Of a DNA stretch of 38,570 nucleotides, positions 1 through 7,047 are shown piece by piece (position 1 is the first letter of the stretch; the number at the start of each line of letters is the position of its first letter). A program made the translations under genes and the position numbers. Source of the DNA: Actinomycetes bacterium (GTDB lineage: Bacteria > Actinomycetota > Actinomycetes > Streptosporangiales > Streptosporangiaceae); assembly GCA_025964575.1 (NCBI GenBank), contig JAOPYO010000221.1:1-38570 (forward strand), in the 5' to 3' direction. Below the pieces are notes generated by a model. It searched no databases. It worked only from the letters and a program-made list of their open reading frames with translations, and was not told where the DNA came from.

Positions 1-304
1 GGCCCGTACGCCGCGCTGCGCCGACTGCCCGGTGCTGGACTCCTGTGCCTGGCGGCTCGCGGGCAAGCCGGAGTACGACGGGCCACCACGCCGCGGTCAG
101 ACCTACGCGGGCACCGACCGGCAATGCCGAGGCCGGTTGCTCGCGGTGCTGCGCGGCGCTTCGGACCCTGTGGAGAAGCCTGAGCTGGACATCGTCTGGG
201 CCGACGCCATCCAGCGCGAACGTGCCTTGGACGGTCTGGTCGCCGACGGCCTTGTCGAGCCTCTCGATGATGGCCGCTACGCCCTGCCCGACATCCTCAT
301 CTAG
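1..304 (+). CDS. mutY: A/G-specific adenine glycosylase MutY, C-terminal part (5' end outside window)
   Basis: The frame is open from base 2 to the stop at 302-304. It begins with the last three cysteines of the MutY/Nth-type 4Fe-4S cluster loop, spaced C-x2-C-x5-C (RCADCPVLDSC), followed by a short C-terminal domain ending in ALPDILI. MutY removes adenine mispaired with 8-oxoguanine or guanine in base excision repair; the cluster loop helps DNA binding. The fragment is too short to show the catalytic domain, so the family call rests on the cluster spacing and the tail after it. A second, diverged copy of bases 212-290 lies at 3180-3258, so this 3' end may have been exchanged or duplicated. 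In M. tuberculosis mutY is also close to the clpC-lsr2-lysS-pan region. Confidence 0.8.
   Translation, partial: ARTPRCADCPVLDSCAWRLAGKPEYDGPPRRGQTYAGTDRQCRGRLLAVLRGASDPVEKPELDIVWADAIQRERALDGLVADGLVEPLDDGRYALPDILI
212..290 (+). repeat. Direct repeat, copy 1 (inside mutY 3' end)
   Basis: This 79-bp segment matches 3180-3258 at 72 of 79 positions with no gap. Six of the seven differences are silent in the mutY frame; the seventh changes Arg to Pro. Similarity stops abruptly on both sides. Confidence 0.9.
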
Positions 305-602
305 ACCACCGGCGGATTCACGGCGAGCCGACACCCTCCACGCGCACCTGAACCACGCCGTCAATTATCAATACATATAGGTCTTGGGTCCTAATCGCGA
401 ACCAGAGAATTGAACCTATAGGCCCTGGCTGCCGCGAAATAAATATGCACGAAAATAGTGTTACCCGTAATTCACCTGACGGTCGACCGGTGGCCACCTT
501 CGTCTACGACGTTTTGGTCACAGACGTGACCTTGTTCACGCGGGAATAGACCGGAGCGACTTACGGTCTTTTCGGAGATCGCACACGAAGGTGAGAAATT
601 CC
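305..602. other. Gene-free, relatively AT-rich spacer
   Basis: I see no convincing gene in these 298 bases. The stretch from about 358 to 475 is much richer in A/T than its surroundings. It includes a loose inverted repeat (TATAGGT near 376 and ACCTATA near 414). It probably carries the promoter of the secreted protein gene at 603, but no clear -35/-10 pair could be fixed. Confidence 0.5.
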
Positions 603-1031
603 ATGCGCAAGCGAATGCTCCTCGCCGGGACACTGGTCATCGCCAGTGTCACCGCTGGCGGCACGCCCGCCCATGCCGCTACGAGCCGACCAACCGCCGC
701 AGCCGTCAAGAAACCATGCTGGATGGTGGTCCATGCGGTCAAGCCGATGTTCAAGAAGTGGGGACATGACACGGTGATAGCGGCGAAGGCTTACGTCTCG
801 GAGCCAAGCCTCTGCAACAAGAAGCGCATCTCGATCGGGCTCGAATACAAGAGCAGCGCCAATGGGAGGTGGGCCAGCGAACAGCGGGCCGACTGGACCA
901 TGAATAAGAAAGACAAATACTACTACGGGTGGTACAGCACATCTTGGCCTTGCGGATGGTACATCCGCAGCGCCTACACGCTCGACCGATCGACGTGGAT
1001 CGGGAAGACCTACCGGGTAACGACGTGCTGA
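603..1031 (+). CDS. Small secreted protein of unknown function
   Basis: This 142-residue protein has a clear Sec signal peptide: basic start MRKRM, hydrophobic core to about residue 20, and an AHA-AT cleavage site near residue 25. The mature part is basic and rich in Trp, Tyr and Lys, with four cysteines (39, 71, 117 and 142, the last residue) that could form two disulfides outside the cell. I do not recognise a family. ATG 603 is preferred over the in-frame GTG 591 because a GAAGG-type ribosome site (about 587-591) precedes it at suitable spacing and the signal peptide starts there. It stands alone, between mutY and the convergent ArsR-type gene. Confidence 0.7.
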   Translation: MRKRMLLAGTLVIASVTAGGTPAHAATSRPTAAAVKKPCWMVVHAVKPMFKKWGHDTVIAAKAYVSEPSLCNKKRISIGLEYKSSANGRWASEQRADWTMNKKDKYYYGWYSTSWPCGWYIRSAYTLDRSTWIGKTYRVTTC

Positions 1032-1181
1032 TCCGGCAGAAACACCCATCCCCATTCGAATGACGCTCGGTTCGGAGCGCCGAGTTTCGCCGCGGTCATC
1101 GCCGGCGGTGCGCAAGCCGATGCCCAATGCCTGACCACCGACCAGAAGCGCCAGCGCTGCCGAGAGCCGGGCCTGTGCGCG

Positions 1182-1718
1182 TCAGACGTTCCCTTCCTCG
1201 ATCGGGAACAGAATCGGGTTGAGCAGGTACTGTGCGCGGTCCGGTGCGGGCCCGTTTTGCATCCGGGGCACGATCGCGCTGCGCAGCTCGCTGATCATCT
1301 CGGCGAGCTCGTCCTGGCTGAGCCAGAGCGCATGCTGCCGGTAACCCACGGAGTCGGCCACCGGGTCGGCGTGATCTCGGTCGAGGTAGGCGTTGAACTC
1401 GGCGAGCAGGGCGGCCATCGCCGCGGCAAATCCGCGGCGGTGGTCCTCCAGCGACAGCGACGCGACCATGTCGGCGTCGATCACCGCCCGCTCCTGACGC
1501 AGCCGGTACCGGCGTTCCACGGCGCCACGCACCCGCTGCTCGCCCTCCACCTCCAGGACCCCCCCGTCGGCAAGTAGGCCGACGTGCCGATACATGGTGG
1601 CGTTCGAGACGTCGGGCATCCGGGCGCACAGCTGGGAGGTCGTCAGTGTCCGCCCGCCGCGCATGGCGTGCACGATCCGCAGCCGTACGGGATGTGCAAG
1701 CAGTTCTAACGTGTCCAT
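1182..1718 (-). CDS. ArsR-type winged-helix transcriptional regulator
   Basis: The 178-residue protein starts with a typical ArsR/HTH_20 winged helix (residues about 2-75: LELLAHPVRLRIVHAM, then SQLCARMPDVSNATMYRHVGLL as recognition region, then the wing GGVLEVEGEQ). The longer C-terminal part is alpha-helical and may bind a ligand or another subunit. No metal-binding CxC motif is visible, so it is unlikely to be an arsenic or metal sensor. It is transcribed divergently from the alpha/beta hydrolase, and only 64 bp separate the two starts. A perfect 16-bp palindrome lies between them, so it probably controls itself and the hydrolase. The inducer is unknown. Confidence 0.85.
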   Translation of the reverse strand: MDTLELLAHPVRLRIVHAMRGGRTLTTSQLCARMPDVSNATMYRHVGLLADGGVLEVEGEQRVRGAVERRYRLRQERAVIDADMVASLSLEDHRRGFAAAMAALLAEFNAYLDRDHADPVADSVGYRQHALWLSQDELAEMISELRSAIVPRMQNGPAPDRAQYLLNPILFPIEEGNV

Positions 1719-1744
1719 CCGTCACTATCTCACTTATGATACCT

Positions 1745-1760
1745 TTCTCAAAGTTGAGAA
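1745..1760. promoter_or_regulatory. Candidate operator of the ArsR-type regulator
   Basis: TTCTCAAAGTTGAGAA has perfect 7-bp arms around a 2-bp centre. It sits in the 64-bp gap between the divergent regulator and hydrolase genes, next to the -10-like TATGAT at about 1736. Position and symmetry fit an autoregulatory operator; binding is inferred. Confidence 0.6.
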
Positions 1761-1782
1761 TGTTGGCCGGACGGAGGAATTG

Positions 1783-3051
1783 ATGATGCGAACCGAGCCG
1801 GTGTCGACAGGCATGGCCGTCCTCGACATGGCGCAGGATGGACGCTTCGCGGAGATCCATGAACTGTTCGCGTCGCCACTGCGAGCGAAAGTCACGGCCG
1901 ATGCGCTCCAGGTCGGCTGGGCAGGTGCCTTCGGCCGACACGGTCCGGTTTCCTTCATCGGTGTGCCGGTGAGCGAGCCGACTGAGGCGGGGGTGGTCGC
2001 TGTGACGATTCCCGTGACGTGCGAGCGCGAGAAGCTGACGGTGGTGGTGTCGGTCGACGACGCGGGCCAGCTCGTCAATCTCCAAGTTGTGCCTGTCGTC
2101 GAGCCATGGGAGCCGCCCGCCTACGCGGACCCCGAGAAGTTCGATGAGCAGGACGTGACGGTCGGCTCGGGTCCACTCGCGGTGCCTGGCACACTGAGCC
2201 TGCCGCGCGGGTCGGGGCCTCGGCCCGCCGTCGTGCTGCTCGGCGGTGGGGGACCATTCGACCGCGATATGACGATGGGGCGGAACAAACTGGGCAAGGA
2301 TCTCGCTTGGGGGCTGGCGAGCCGTGGCGTGGCGGTATTGCGGTTCGACAAGGTTACGCACGCTCATCGGAGCCAGATTGCGAAGCTTCGCGACTTCACC
2401 ATGGTCGATGAGTACCTGCCTCACGCGATCGCGGCCGTCCACTTGCTCTGGCAGCACCCGGCTGTGGACCCCACCAAGGTCTTCGTCCTGGGCCATAGCA
2501 TGGGCGCCACCGTGGCTCCGCGCGTGGCGGCCGCCGAGTCGTCTGTTGCGGGGCTGGTCCTCCTGGCCGGCGAAGCGCAACCGATGCACTGGGCCGCCGT
2601 CCGGGTGTTCCGCTACCTCGCGTCGCGTCCCGAGACGGCCGCCCTGGCCGAGCCCGCCATCGAGGCGCTCAGCAGGCAGGCGAGGATGGTGGATAGTCCC
2701 GACCTCTCCCCCTCGACGCCGGCCAGTGAGCTGCCGCTCGGCATAGCTGCCCCGTATTGGCTGGACCTACGCGACTACGACCCGGTCGCCGTCGCGGCGG
2801 CCCTGGACAAGCCAATGTTCATTCTCCAGGGCGGCCGTGATTACCAGGTGACCATCGCCGATGACCTCGCACGGTGGGAGGCCGGCCTCGCCGGTCGCCC
2901 GGACGTGGCGATCCGCGTCTACGACCCCGACAACCACCTGTTCTTCCCCGGCACCGGCCCGTCGACGCCTGCGGAGTACGAACCGGCGCAACACGTAGAT
3001 CCGGCGGTCGTCGCCGACATCGCCGACTGGCTGACGCCAGTCCTCCCGTAG
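1783..3051 (+). CDS. Alpha/beta hydrolase with N-terminal DUF3887-like domain
   Basis: This 422-residue protein has two parts. Residues about 8-105 resemble the DUF3887 domain often found in front of hydrolases. Residues about 125-420 are an alpha/beta hydrolase fold with the nucleophile elbow GHSMG (Ser239), a likely acid in GGRDYQVT (Asp353) and catalytic His in DNHLFF (His385). The oxyanion-hole segment LLGGGGPFDRD is also present. It is probably a cytosolic esterase or related hydrolase; the substrate cannot be told. GGAGGA at 1773-1778 is the ribosome site; ATG 1786, one codon later, is equally possible. It is divergent from the ArsR-type gene and probably regulated by it. Confidence 0.85.
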   Translation: MMRTEPVSTGMAVLDMAQDGRFAEIHELFASPLRAKVTADALQVGWAGAFGRHGPVSFIGVPVSEPTEAGVVAVTIPVTCEREKLTVVVSVDDAGQLVNLQVVPVVEPWEPPAYADPEKFDEQDVTVGSGPLAVPGTLSLPRGSGPRPAVVLLGGGGPFDRDMTMGRNKLGKDLAWGLASRGVAVLRFDKVTHAHRSQIAKLRDFTMVDEYLPHAIAAVHLLWQHPAVDPTKVFVLGHSMGATVAPRVAAAESSVAGLVLLAGEAQPMHWAAVRVFRYLASRPETAALAEPAIEALSRQARMVDSPDLSPSTPASELPLGIAAPYWLDLRDYDPVAVAAALDKPMFILQGGRDYQVTIADDLARWEAGLAGRPDVAIRVYDPDNHLFFPGTGPSTPAEYEPAQHVDPAVVADIADWLTPVLP

Positions 3052-3105
3052 CCGGCACACCCTACGGTGACCTCCCAATTCACCGATATGGGTCGAGGTA
3101 TCCCA

Positions 3106-3137
3106 TGTGAAGACGGGCAACTGTGAAGACGGGCAAC
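3106..3137. repeat. 16-bp perfect tandem duplication
   Basis: TGTGAAGACGGGCAAC occurs twice back to back (3106-3121 and 3122-3137). It is non-coding and about 40 bp upstream of the mutY remnant. Confidence 0.95.
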
Positions 3138-3179
3138 GAGAACCGCCGTTCCAGGGACCGGAGCGACGGACCTCATTTT

Positions 3180-3263
3180 CAGCGCGAACCTGCTCTGGAC
3201 GGCCTGGTCGCCGACGGGCTCGTCGAGCCTCTCGACGATGGCCGCTACGCCCTGCCCGGCTGA
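3180..3263 (+). pseudogene. Remnant of a second mutY 3' end
   Basis: Read in the mutY frame this gives REPALDGLVADGLVEPLDD and a tail ALPG before a stop at 3261-3263. It matches the last residues of the MutY fragment at the left edge, apart from one Arg-to-Pro change and the last four residues. There is no start, no upstream mutY sequence and no catalytic domain. Six of seven base changes are silent, so the two copies probably diverged while both were translated, for example in two lineages that later recombined. Confidence 0.8.
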
Positions 3264-3365
3264 CGTCGGCCGGCTTCCCCGCAGGGGTCCATCCGTCCAC
3301 GCGGAGCATCGGAGCCGTACGGCAAAATCTTCATTGATACATCGCCATAGTGGGGGGATCGGGCA

Positions 3366-3908
3366 GTGGACGGTTTTGTGACCGCGGTAAGTCGCAGTGG
3401 AACGCACACCTTCACCAAGCCGAACGCGGACGGGATTCGGCTGCTGGCCGGCCTGGGGGTCGAAGGCGATGCCCATCTGGGCGAGACCGTCAAGCACCGA
3501 TCCCGGGTCGCGCGTGATCCCAGTCAGCCCAATCTGCGCCAGGTGCACTTGATCCACGCGGAGCTGCATGACGAACTGCGGGCCAACGGCTTCGTCGTAT
3601 CGCCAGGCGAGATGGGTGAGAACATCACGACCCGCGAGGTCGATCTGCTCGGCCTGCCGACCGGCACCAGATTGCATCTCGGCGACACCGCGGTGGTCGA
3701 GGTGACCGGGCTGCGCAACCCCTGTCTGCAGCTCGACCTCTTTCAGTCCGGCCTCATGGCGGCCGTGGTCGGCAGGGATGAGAGCGGGAACATCATCCGC
3801 AAAGCCGGGATCATGGGCATCGTGCTGACCGGCGGCGAGATCCGGCCGGAGGATCGCATCCACATCGAGCTGCCGCCCGAGCCCCACCTGCCGCTCGAAC
3901 CGGTCTGA
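3366..3908 (+). CDS. MOSC-domain protein
   Basis: This 180-residue protein is a stand-alone MOSC domain (molybdenum cofactor sulfurase C-terminal type). Characteristic segments are GVEGDAHLGE (32-41), QVHLIHAEL (59-67), PGEMGENITT (80-89), LHLGDTAVVEVTGLRNPC with the conserved Cys120, and GIMGIVLTGGEI. MOSC domains bind or pass sulfur to the molybdenum cofactor, or act in molybdenum-dependent N-hydroxylated-compound reduction; stand-alone members are poorly defined. The GTG start is preceded by a GGGGGA ribosome site near 3352. No molybdenum genes lie nearby, so its partner is unknown. Confidence 0.88.
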   Translation: MDGFVTAVSRSGTHTFTKPNADGIRLLAGLGVEGDAHLGETVKHRSRVARDPSQPNLRQVHLIHAELHDELRANGFVVSPGEMGENITTREVDLLGLPTGTRLHLGDTAVVEVTGLRNPCLQLDLFQSGLMAAVVGRDESGNIIRKAGIMGIVLTGGEIRPEDRIHIELPPEPHLPLEPV

Positions 3909-3934
3909 TCCGCAGTCGAGCCGACCTTTACCTG

Positions 3935-3986
3935 CGGGTTTGGCTCGCGGGTTTGGCTCGCGGGTTTGGCGTGCAGGTTTGACCTG
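3935..3986. repeat. Four-copy 13-bp tandem repeat running into the merR promoter
   Basis: CGGGTTTGGCTCG is repeated exactly at 3935-3947 and 3948-3960, then in variants at 3961-3973 and 3974-3986. The last copy supplies the -35 box of the merR promoter. Confidence 0.9.
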
Positions 3987-4009
3987 GAGTGCGCTCCAAC
4001 TTCTAGGGT
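3979..4009 (+). promoter_or_regulatory. MerR-type promoter with 19-bp spacer and operator dyad
   Basis: TTGACC (-35, 3979-3984) and TAGGGT (-10, 4004-4009) are separated by 19 bp, the overlong spacing typical of promoters that MerR-family activators bend into an active form. The spacer carries the dyad TGGAG-TGCG-CTCCA. Transcription should start at about 4015-4017, on the ATG of the regulator, so the message is probably leaderless and autoregulated. Confidence 0.85.
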
Positions 4010-4015
4010 TATGGC

Positions 4016-4431
4016 ATGACCAGCGGAAATCCCTTCCCGCAGATGGTGGAGACACTCACCATCACGGAGGTGTCCGAGCGGGCCCGACTCTCGCCGGACA
4101 CTTTGCGTTACTACGAGAAGGCCGGGCTGATCGACCGGGTCGGCCGATCGGCGGGCAACCAGCGCCGCTATGCGGCTGCCGATCTGGCCTGGTTGGAGTT
4201 TCTTCTGCGACTGCGCGACCCTGGCATGTCGATCGCGGACATGCAGCGCTTCGCGGGGCTGCGCCGGGGCGGTGCGGCACGACCGCCGCCCGGCTGGCAC
4301 TCCTCCGCGAGCACCAGAGCCGACTGAAGGAGCACATCCGACAGCTCCGCGTGAACGCGCAGGCCCTGGACGACAAGATCGACCACTACGAAGAGCTGCT
4401 CACCGAGCAGCAGGAGATGGAGCAGTCATGA
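4016..4431 (+). CDS. MerR-family regulator with an apparent frameshift
   Basis: The first frame (4016-4327) encodes a MerR winged helix: TITEVSERARLSPDTLRYYEKAGLIDR, then NQRRYAAADLAWLEFLLRLRDPGMSIADMQRF. After FAGLRRGGA it runs into unrelated sequence and stops at 4327. The expected coiled coil (TTAARLALLREHQSRLKEHIRQLR... to ...LTEQQEMEQS) continues in another frame from about 4279 to a stop at 4429-4431. One missing base near 4277-4280 explains this. The coiled-coil frame ends in an ATGA overlap with the next gene, as in an intact operon. It may be a sequencing error, a recent mutation or, less likely, programmed frameshifting. The likely target is its own promoter and the CMD gene downstream. 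Confidence 0.8.
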
Positions 4432-4841
4432 CTCCCGAGATCGAGCAGGCCCGGCATGAGCGAGGCATGGCAGTGCTCCAGGCAGTCGATGGTGAGAGCG
4501 GACAGCGGGTCATCGACTCGCTCGCCGACATCTCTCCGGAACTGGCCCACCAGGTGGTCGCTTGGGGCTTCGGAGACATCTACGCCCGCCCCGGGCTGAA
4601 GCCCCGTGACCGGCAACTGGTCACGCTCGGCATGCTCACCGCTCTCGGCGGCTGTGAACCTCAGCTCGAGGTGCACATCAACGCCTCCCTCAATGTCGGG
4701 CTGAGCCCCGAGGAGATCGTCGAGGCACTGCTGCACTCAGCGGTCTATTGCGGGATGCCCAAGGCGCTCAACGCCACCTTCGTGGCCAAGAAGGTCTTCG
4801 GCGAACGCGCGCTGCTTCCGGTGAAGCAGCCGGTCTCCTAG
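4428..4841 (+). CDS. Carboxymuconolactone decarboxylase (CMD) family protein
   Basis: This 137-residue single-domain CMD/AhpD-fold protein has the family pattern KPRDRQLVTLGMLTALGGCEPQLEVHINASLNVGLSPEEIVEALLHSAVYCGMPKA. It lacks the CxxC pair of AhpD peroxidases (there is one Cys before the conserved Glu and His), which points to a gamma-carboxymuconolactone-decarboxylase-like lyase or isomerase rather than a thiol peroxidase. The ATG overlaps the stop of the coiled-coil part of the MerR gene (ATGA, 4428-4431), so the two are translationally coupled and probably co-regulated by the MerR promoter. MerR-CMD pairs of this kind are common in actinomycetes; the substrate is unknown. Confidence 0.88.
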   Translation: MTPEIEQARHERGMAVLQAVDGESGQRVIDSLADISPELAHQVVAWGFGDIYARPGLKPRDRQLVTLGMLTALGGCEPQLEVHINASLNVGLSPEEIVEALLHSAVYCGMPKALNATFVAKKVFGERALLPVKQPVS

Positions 4842-4854
4842 CACGGCACCTACC

Positions 4855-5063
4855 GCTACCAACGACAACCCACCCAGCGGACATCGGCTGGAAGTCGTAG
4901 GCGTGTCCCCACCCGCCGTCTCCCCACCCTGCAGTCGGTGACCAGAAGACCTCGTTGCCTCCCAGGTCATGTTGCACCGGTGAAGCGGTGAAGCTCAGCG
5001 CGGGCATGCGGTGGCTACCGCCCGCGACCCCGATGGCCGCGGGCGGATCGTGCCCGCTGCGGG
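4855..5063 (-). pseudogene. Possible remnant of an unrecognised protein-coding gene
   Basis: Between the CMD gene and the HNH nuclease, the minus strand stays open and shows G/C-biased third positions. It reads a protein-like Trp/Gly-rich segment (LGGNEVFWSPTAGW, then GGWGHAYDFQPMSAGWVVVG). It has no start of its own and loses plausible sequence when it enters the CMD gene, where it is antisense. It may be the tail of a decayed secreted protein, but I recognise no family and it could be chance. Confidence 0.25.
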
Positions 5064-6998
5064 TCAGGGTCCTCGGGCCTGATCCGCCGAGTTGGACCTC
5101 CACTTGGGACAGGGTCGCTCGATCGTGTACTCCCAGAGACCTCGGGCGTCACGGGTCACGGTGACCAGGTCTGGGTTCTGATATTTCAACCGATTATGGA
5201 AACTACAACAAGGCGCAAGTAGGTCGATATCGGTCGTGCCGTCCTCGCTGTAATTCCTCACATGGTCGACCTGGCACAACCTGGCTGGGATGTCACATTC
5301 CAGAAACGCGCACGTCTCGTACAAGGCTTCCAGAGTGCGGCGCTGAGCAGCAGTGACGAAGCGGATCTTGTTCCCCAGATAAAGGGGGATGCCGTCCTTA
5401 CCAAGGATCAAAGCTGAGATGCCTGCGTTGAGCGCAATGATCCGAGCCCTCTCTACTGGGATCGGGGTTCCGTCGGCCAGCCGGGCGGTTACCTGTGCGT
5501 CCTCCAACGGCCACACCGGAACCCGCCGAAACGGGACCGGCCCAGACCTGACCTGCCCGTGCGGGACCTGCCCGGATGAGCTACGGCCGGACCCGACCTG
5601 CCCGGAGGAGCCGCGGTCGCCTTCGATCGGATCCGGTGCCCCGTCGTTCTCGGACGGGCCTCCATAGCCGGCGCGCTCTGACCCATGCTCGGCCGGACTC
5701 CCACCAGCCCCGGTCTCGGACAACGCCGGACCATCCCCAGCAGGGACCTTCTCCCCGAACAGTTCGTCGCCACTACCTGACGAGAGGACACTGCCGGCCG
5801 GGACGCTGCTCCCCACCGGGTCGTCGCCGTCCGCCTTCTCAGCGTAACGGTCCTGGCCCAGCCCACCTCCCGCGGACGCGCCGTCCCCCTCAGACTCGCC
5901 CCGGCCACTCGCGGGCCCAGGCACCGGTGCGGGTACCGGCTCGCCATCAGAGGGCGGCGCTGGAGCCGGTAGACCATCGTGACCGCCCTCGCCTCGCACC
6001 GGCGAGTGAGCACCCTCACCGGGGCGCCCACCTCGCTCAGGAAGACCGTCCCCACCATCCTCAGCAGGGCGGCCACTCTCCGCATGCCGACGGCTCCCAC
6101 CGGGCTCGCCGTCGCGACCCGACGGTGCGCCGTCACCCTGCCGGCCACCCGCACTGGACTGGCCACCACGACCGGCTCGGCCCTTCTGAGCAGCATGGCC
6201 TTCCTGATCGGGTTGGTCGTCCAGCTTGATGACCAAGGTGGCGTTCCAGTGCACGGAACCACCCGACAGCACCATTTCCAGCGCGTCTGCCATCCGCTGC
6301 GCATGGTCCCGGTCGTCCTCGGGCCCTGTCGGCTTGGTCAGCGGACCCAACCGGTCCCGCACCAACGCCACCAACTCCGGGGCGAACCAGCCCTTGACCA
6401 ACCCCCCGCCGTTCAGAGACTTGGCCACCCGCAACCACGACCGCCCACCACGCCTGGCATCCTCCGGCGGCTTCTCAGTCCCATCCCGCTCGGCGATCAA
6501 ATCCTTGATCCGAGCCCCGGCCTTCGCCACCTGCGTCGGCGTACATCCCCGTCCTGCCATCTCCAGCAGAATCGCCTCGGCCTGACCGCACTCGACCTCA
6601 TCCAAATGAGTCACCGCCTCGGCGATCGTCGAGGCATATCCGAACGAAAGTTTCCTCTTCCGCAGCATCTCCGCCACTTTCGGGAGGCGCTCCAACTGCT
6701 GGGCCATCGTCAATCGCTCATCCGCACGACCCGCCCGCATGCCCAACACCACCCGCAACCACCCACGCGTGCCCGGATATTTCTGCGCCGATGCCTCACC
6801 TGCCCGGTCCGCCACGGCCACCAATGCGGCCAACGCCGCCTCACCCGCATCCAGGCCGATCCCCAGCCGTTCGGCCAGTTCCAAACACACGACCGGCGAA
6901 TCAGGAACCCGCCGCCCGGCCAGCACCCCCAGCGCGGCAGCCGCCCCCTCCACCAACTCCCCGGTAGAGGCGGACTCCAGCTCCGACGCCGACCACAT
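5064..6998 (-). CDS. DUF222 / HNH endonuclease protein (13E12-repeat-like) with a long disordered insert
   Basis: The N-terminal DUF222 region (residues about 1-260 from ATG 6998) is helical and has family features such as KYPGTRGWLRVV and LSFGYASTIAEAV. The C-terminus is an HNH nuclease: C-AFLEC, then CQVDHVRNYSEDGTTDIDLLAPCCSFHNRLKY with the His/Asn/His metal site and zinc-type cysteines. Between them, about 230 Gly/Ser/Pro/Asp/Glu-rich residues interrupt the usual linker. It resembles the DUF222-HNH proteins of the mycobacterial 13E12 repeat family. An SOS-box-like palindrome lies 34-49 bp upstream of ATG 6998, which favours this start over the TTG at 7028. The biological role of the family is unsettled; a DNA-damage-linked nuclease is plausible. 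Confidence 0.88.
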   Translation of the reverse strand: MWSASELESASTGELVEGAAAALGVLAGRRVPDSPVVCLELAERLGIGLDAGEAALAALVAVADRAGEASAQKYPGTRGWLRVVLGMRAGRADERLTMAQQLERLPKVAEMLRKRKLSFGYASTIAEAVTHLDEVECGQAEAILLEMAGRGCTPTQVAKAGARIKDLIAERDGTEKPPEDARRGGRSWLRVAKSLNGGGLVKGWFAPELVALVRDRLGPLTKPTGPEDDRDHAQRMADALEMVLSGGSVHWNATLVIKLDDQPDQEGHAAQKGRAGRGGQSSAGGRQGDGAPSGRDGEPGGSRRHAESGRPAEDGGDGLPERGGRPGEGAHSPVRGEGGHDGLPAPAPPSDGEPVPAPVPGPASGRGESEGDGASAGGGLGQDRYAEKADGDDPVGSSVPAGSVLSSGSGDELFGEKVPAGDGPALSETGAGGSPAEHGSERAGYGGPSENDGAPDPIEGDRGSSGQVGSGRSSSGQVPHGQVRSGPVPFRRVPVWPLEDAQVTARLADGTPIPVERARIIALNAGISALILGKDGIPLYLGNKIRFVTAAQRRTLEALYETCAFLECDIPARLCQVDHVRNYSEDGTTDIDLLAPCCSFHNRLKYQNPDLVTVTRDARGLWEYTIERPCPKWRSNSADQARGP

Positions 6999-7031
6999 AC
7001 CACCAACGCTAACCACGCCCACCGACAAAAC

Positions 7032-7047
7032 TCGAACCTATGATCGA
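7032..7047 (-). promoter_or_regulatory. SOS-box-like palindrome (LexA site candidate)
   Basis: TCGAACCTATGATCGA matches the actinobacterial LexA consensus TCGAAC-N4-GTTCGA at 11 of 12 fixed positions. It lies just upstream of the DUF222/HNH gene. In M. tuberculosis several 13E12-family genes carry LexA boxes, so the placement agrees with the family. Confidence 0.65.

Larger units (their letters stand above)
3052..3365. other. Spacer holding a mutY 3'-end remnant and a tandem repeat
   Basis: No intact gene is seen. The spacer contains a 16-bp perfect tandem duplication (3106-3137), the degenerate second copy of the mutY 3' end (3180-3263), and about 100 bp of unassigned sequence before the MOSC gene. 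Confidence 0.7.

Noticed and set aside
1096..2589. A 497-codon open frame on the minus strand across the regulator and hydrolase
   Set aside because: It is antisense to two well-supported genes, is rich in Arg/His/Pro, and matches no family; it is a high-GC shadow.
4258..4290. Programmed frameshifting in merR
   Set aside because: I see no slippery heptamer followed by a clear pseudoknot; a missing base is simpler.
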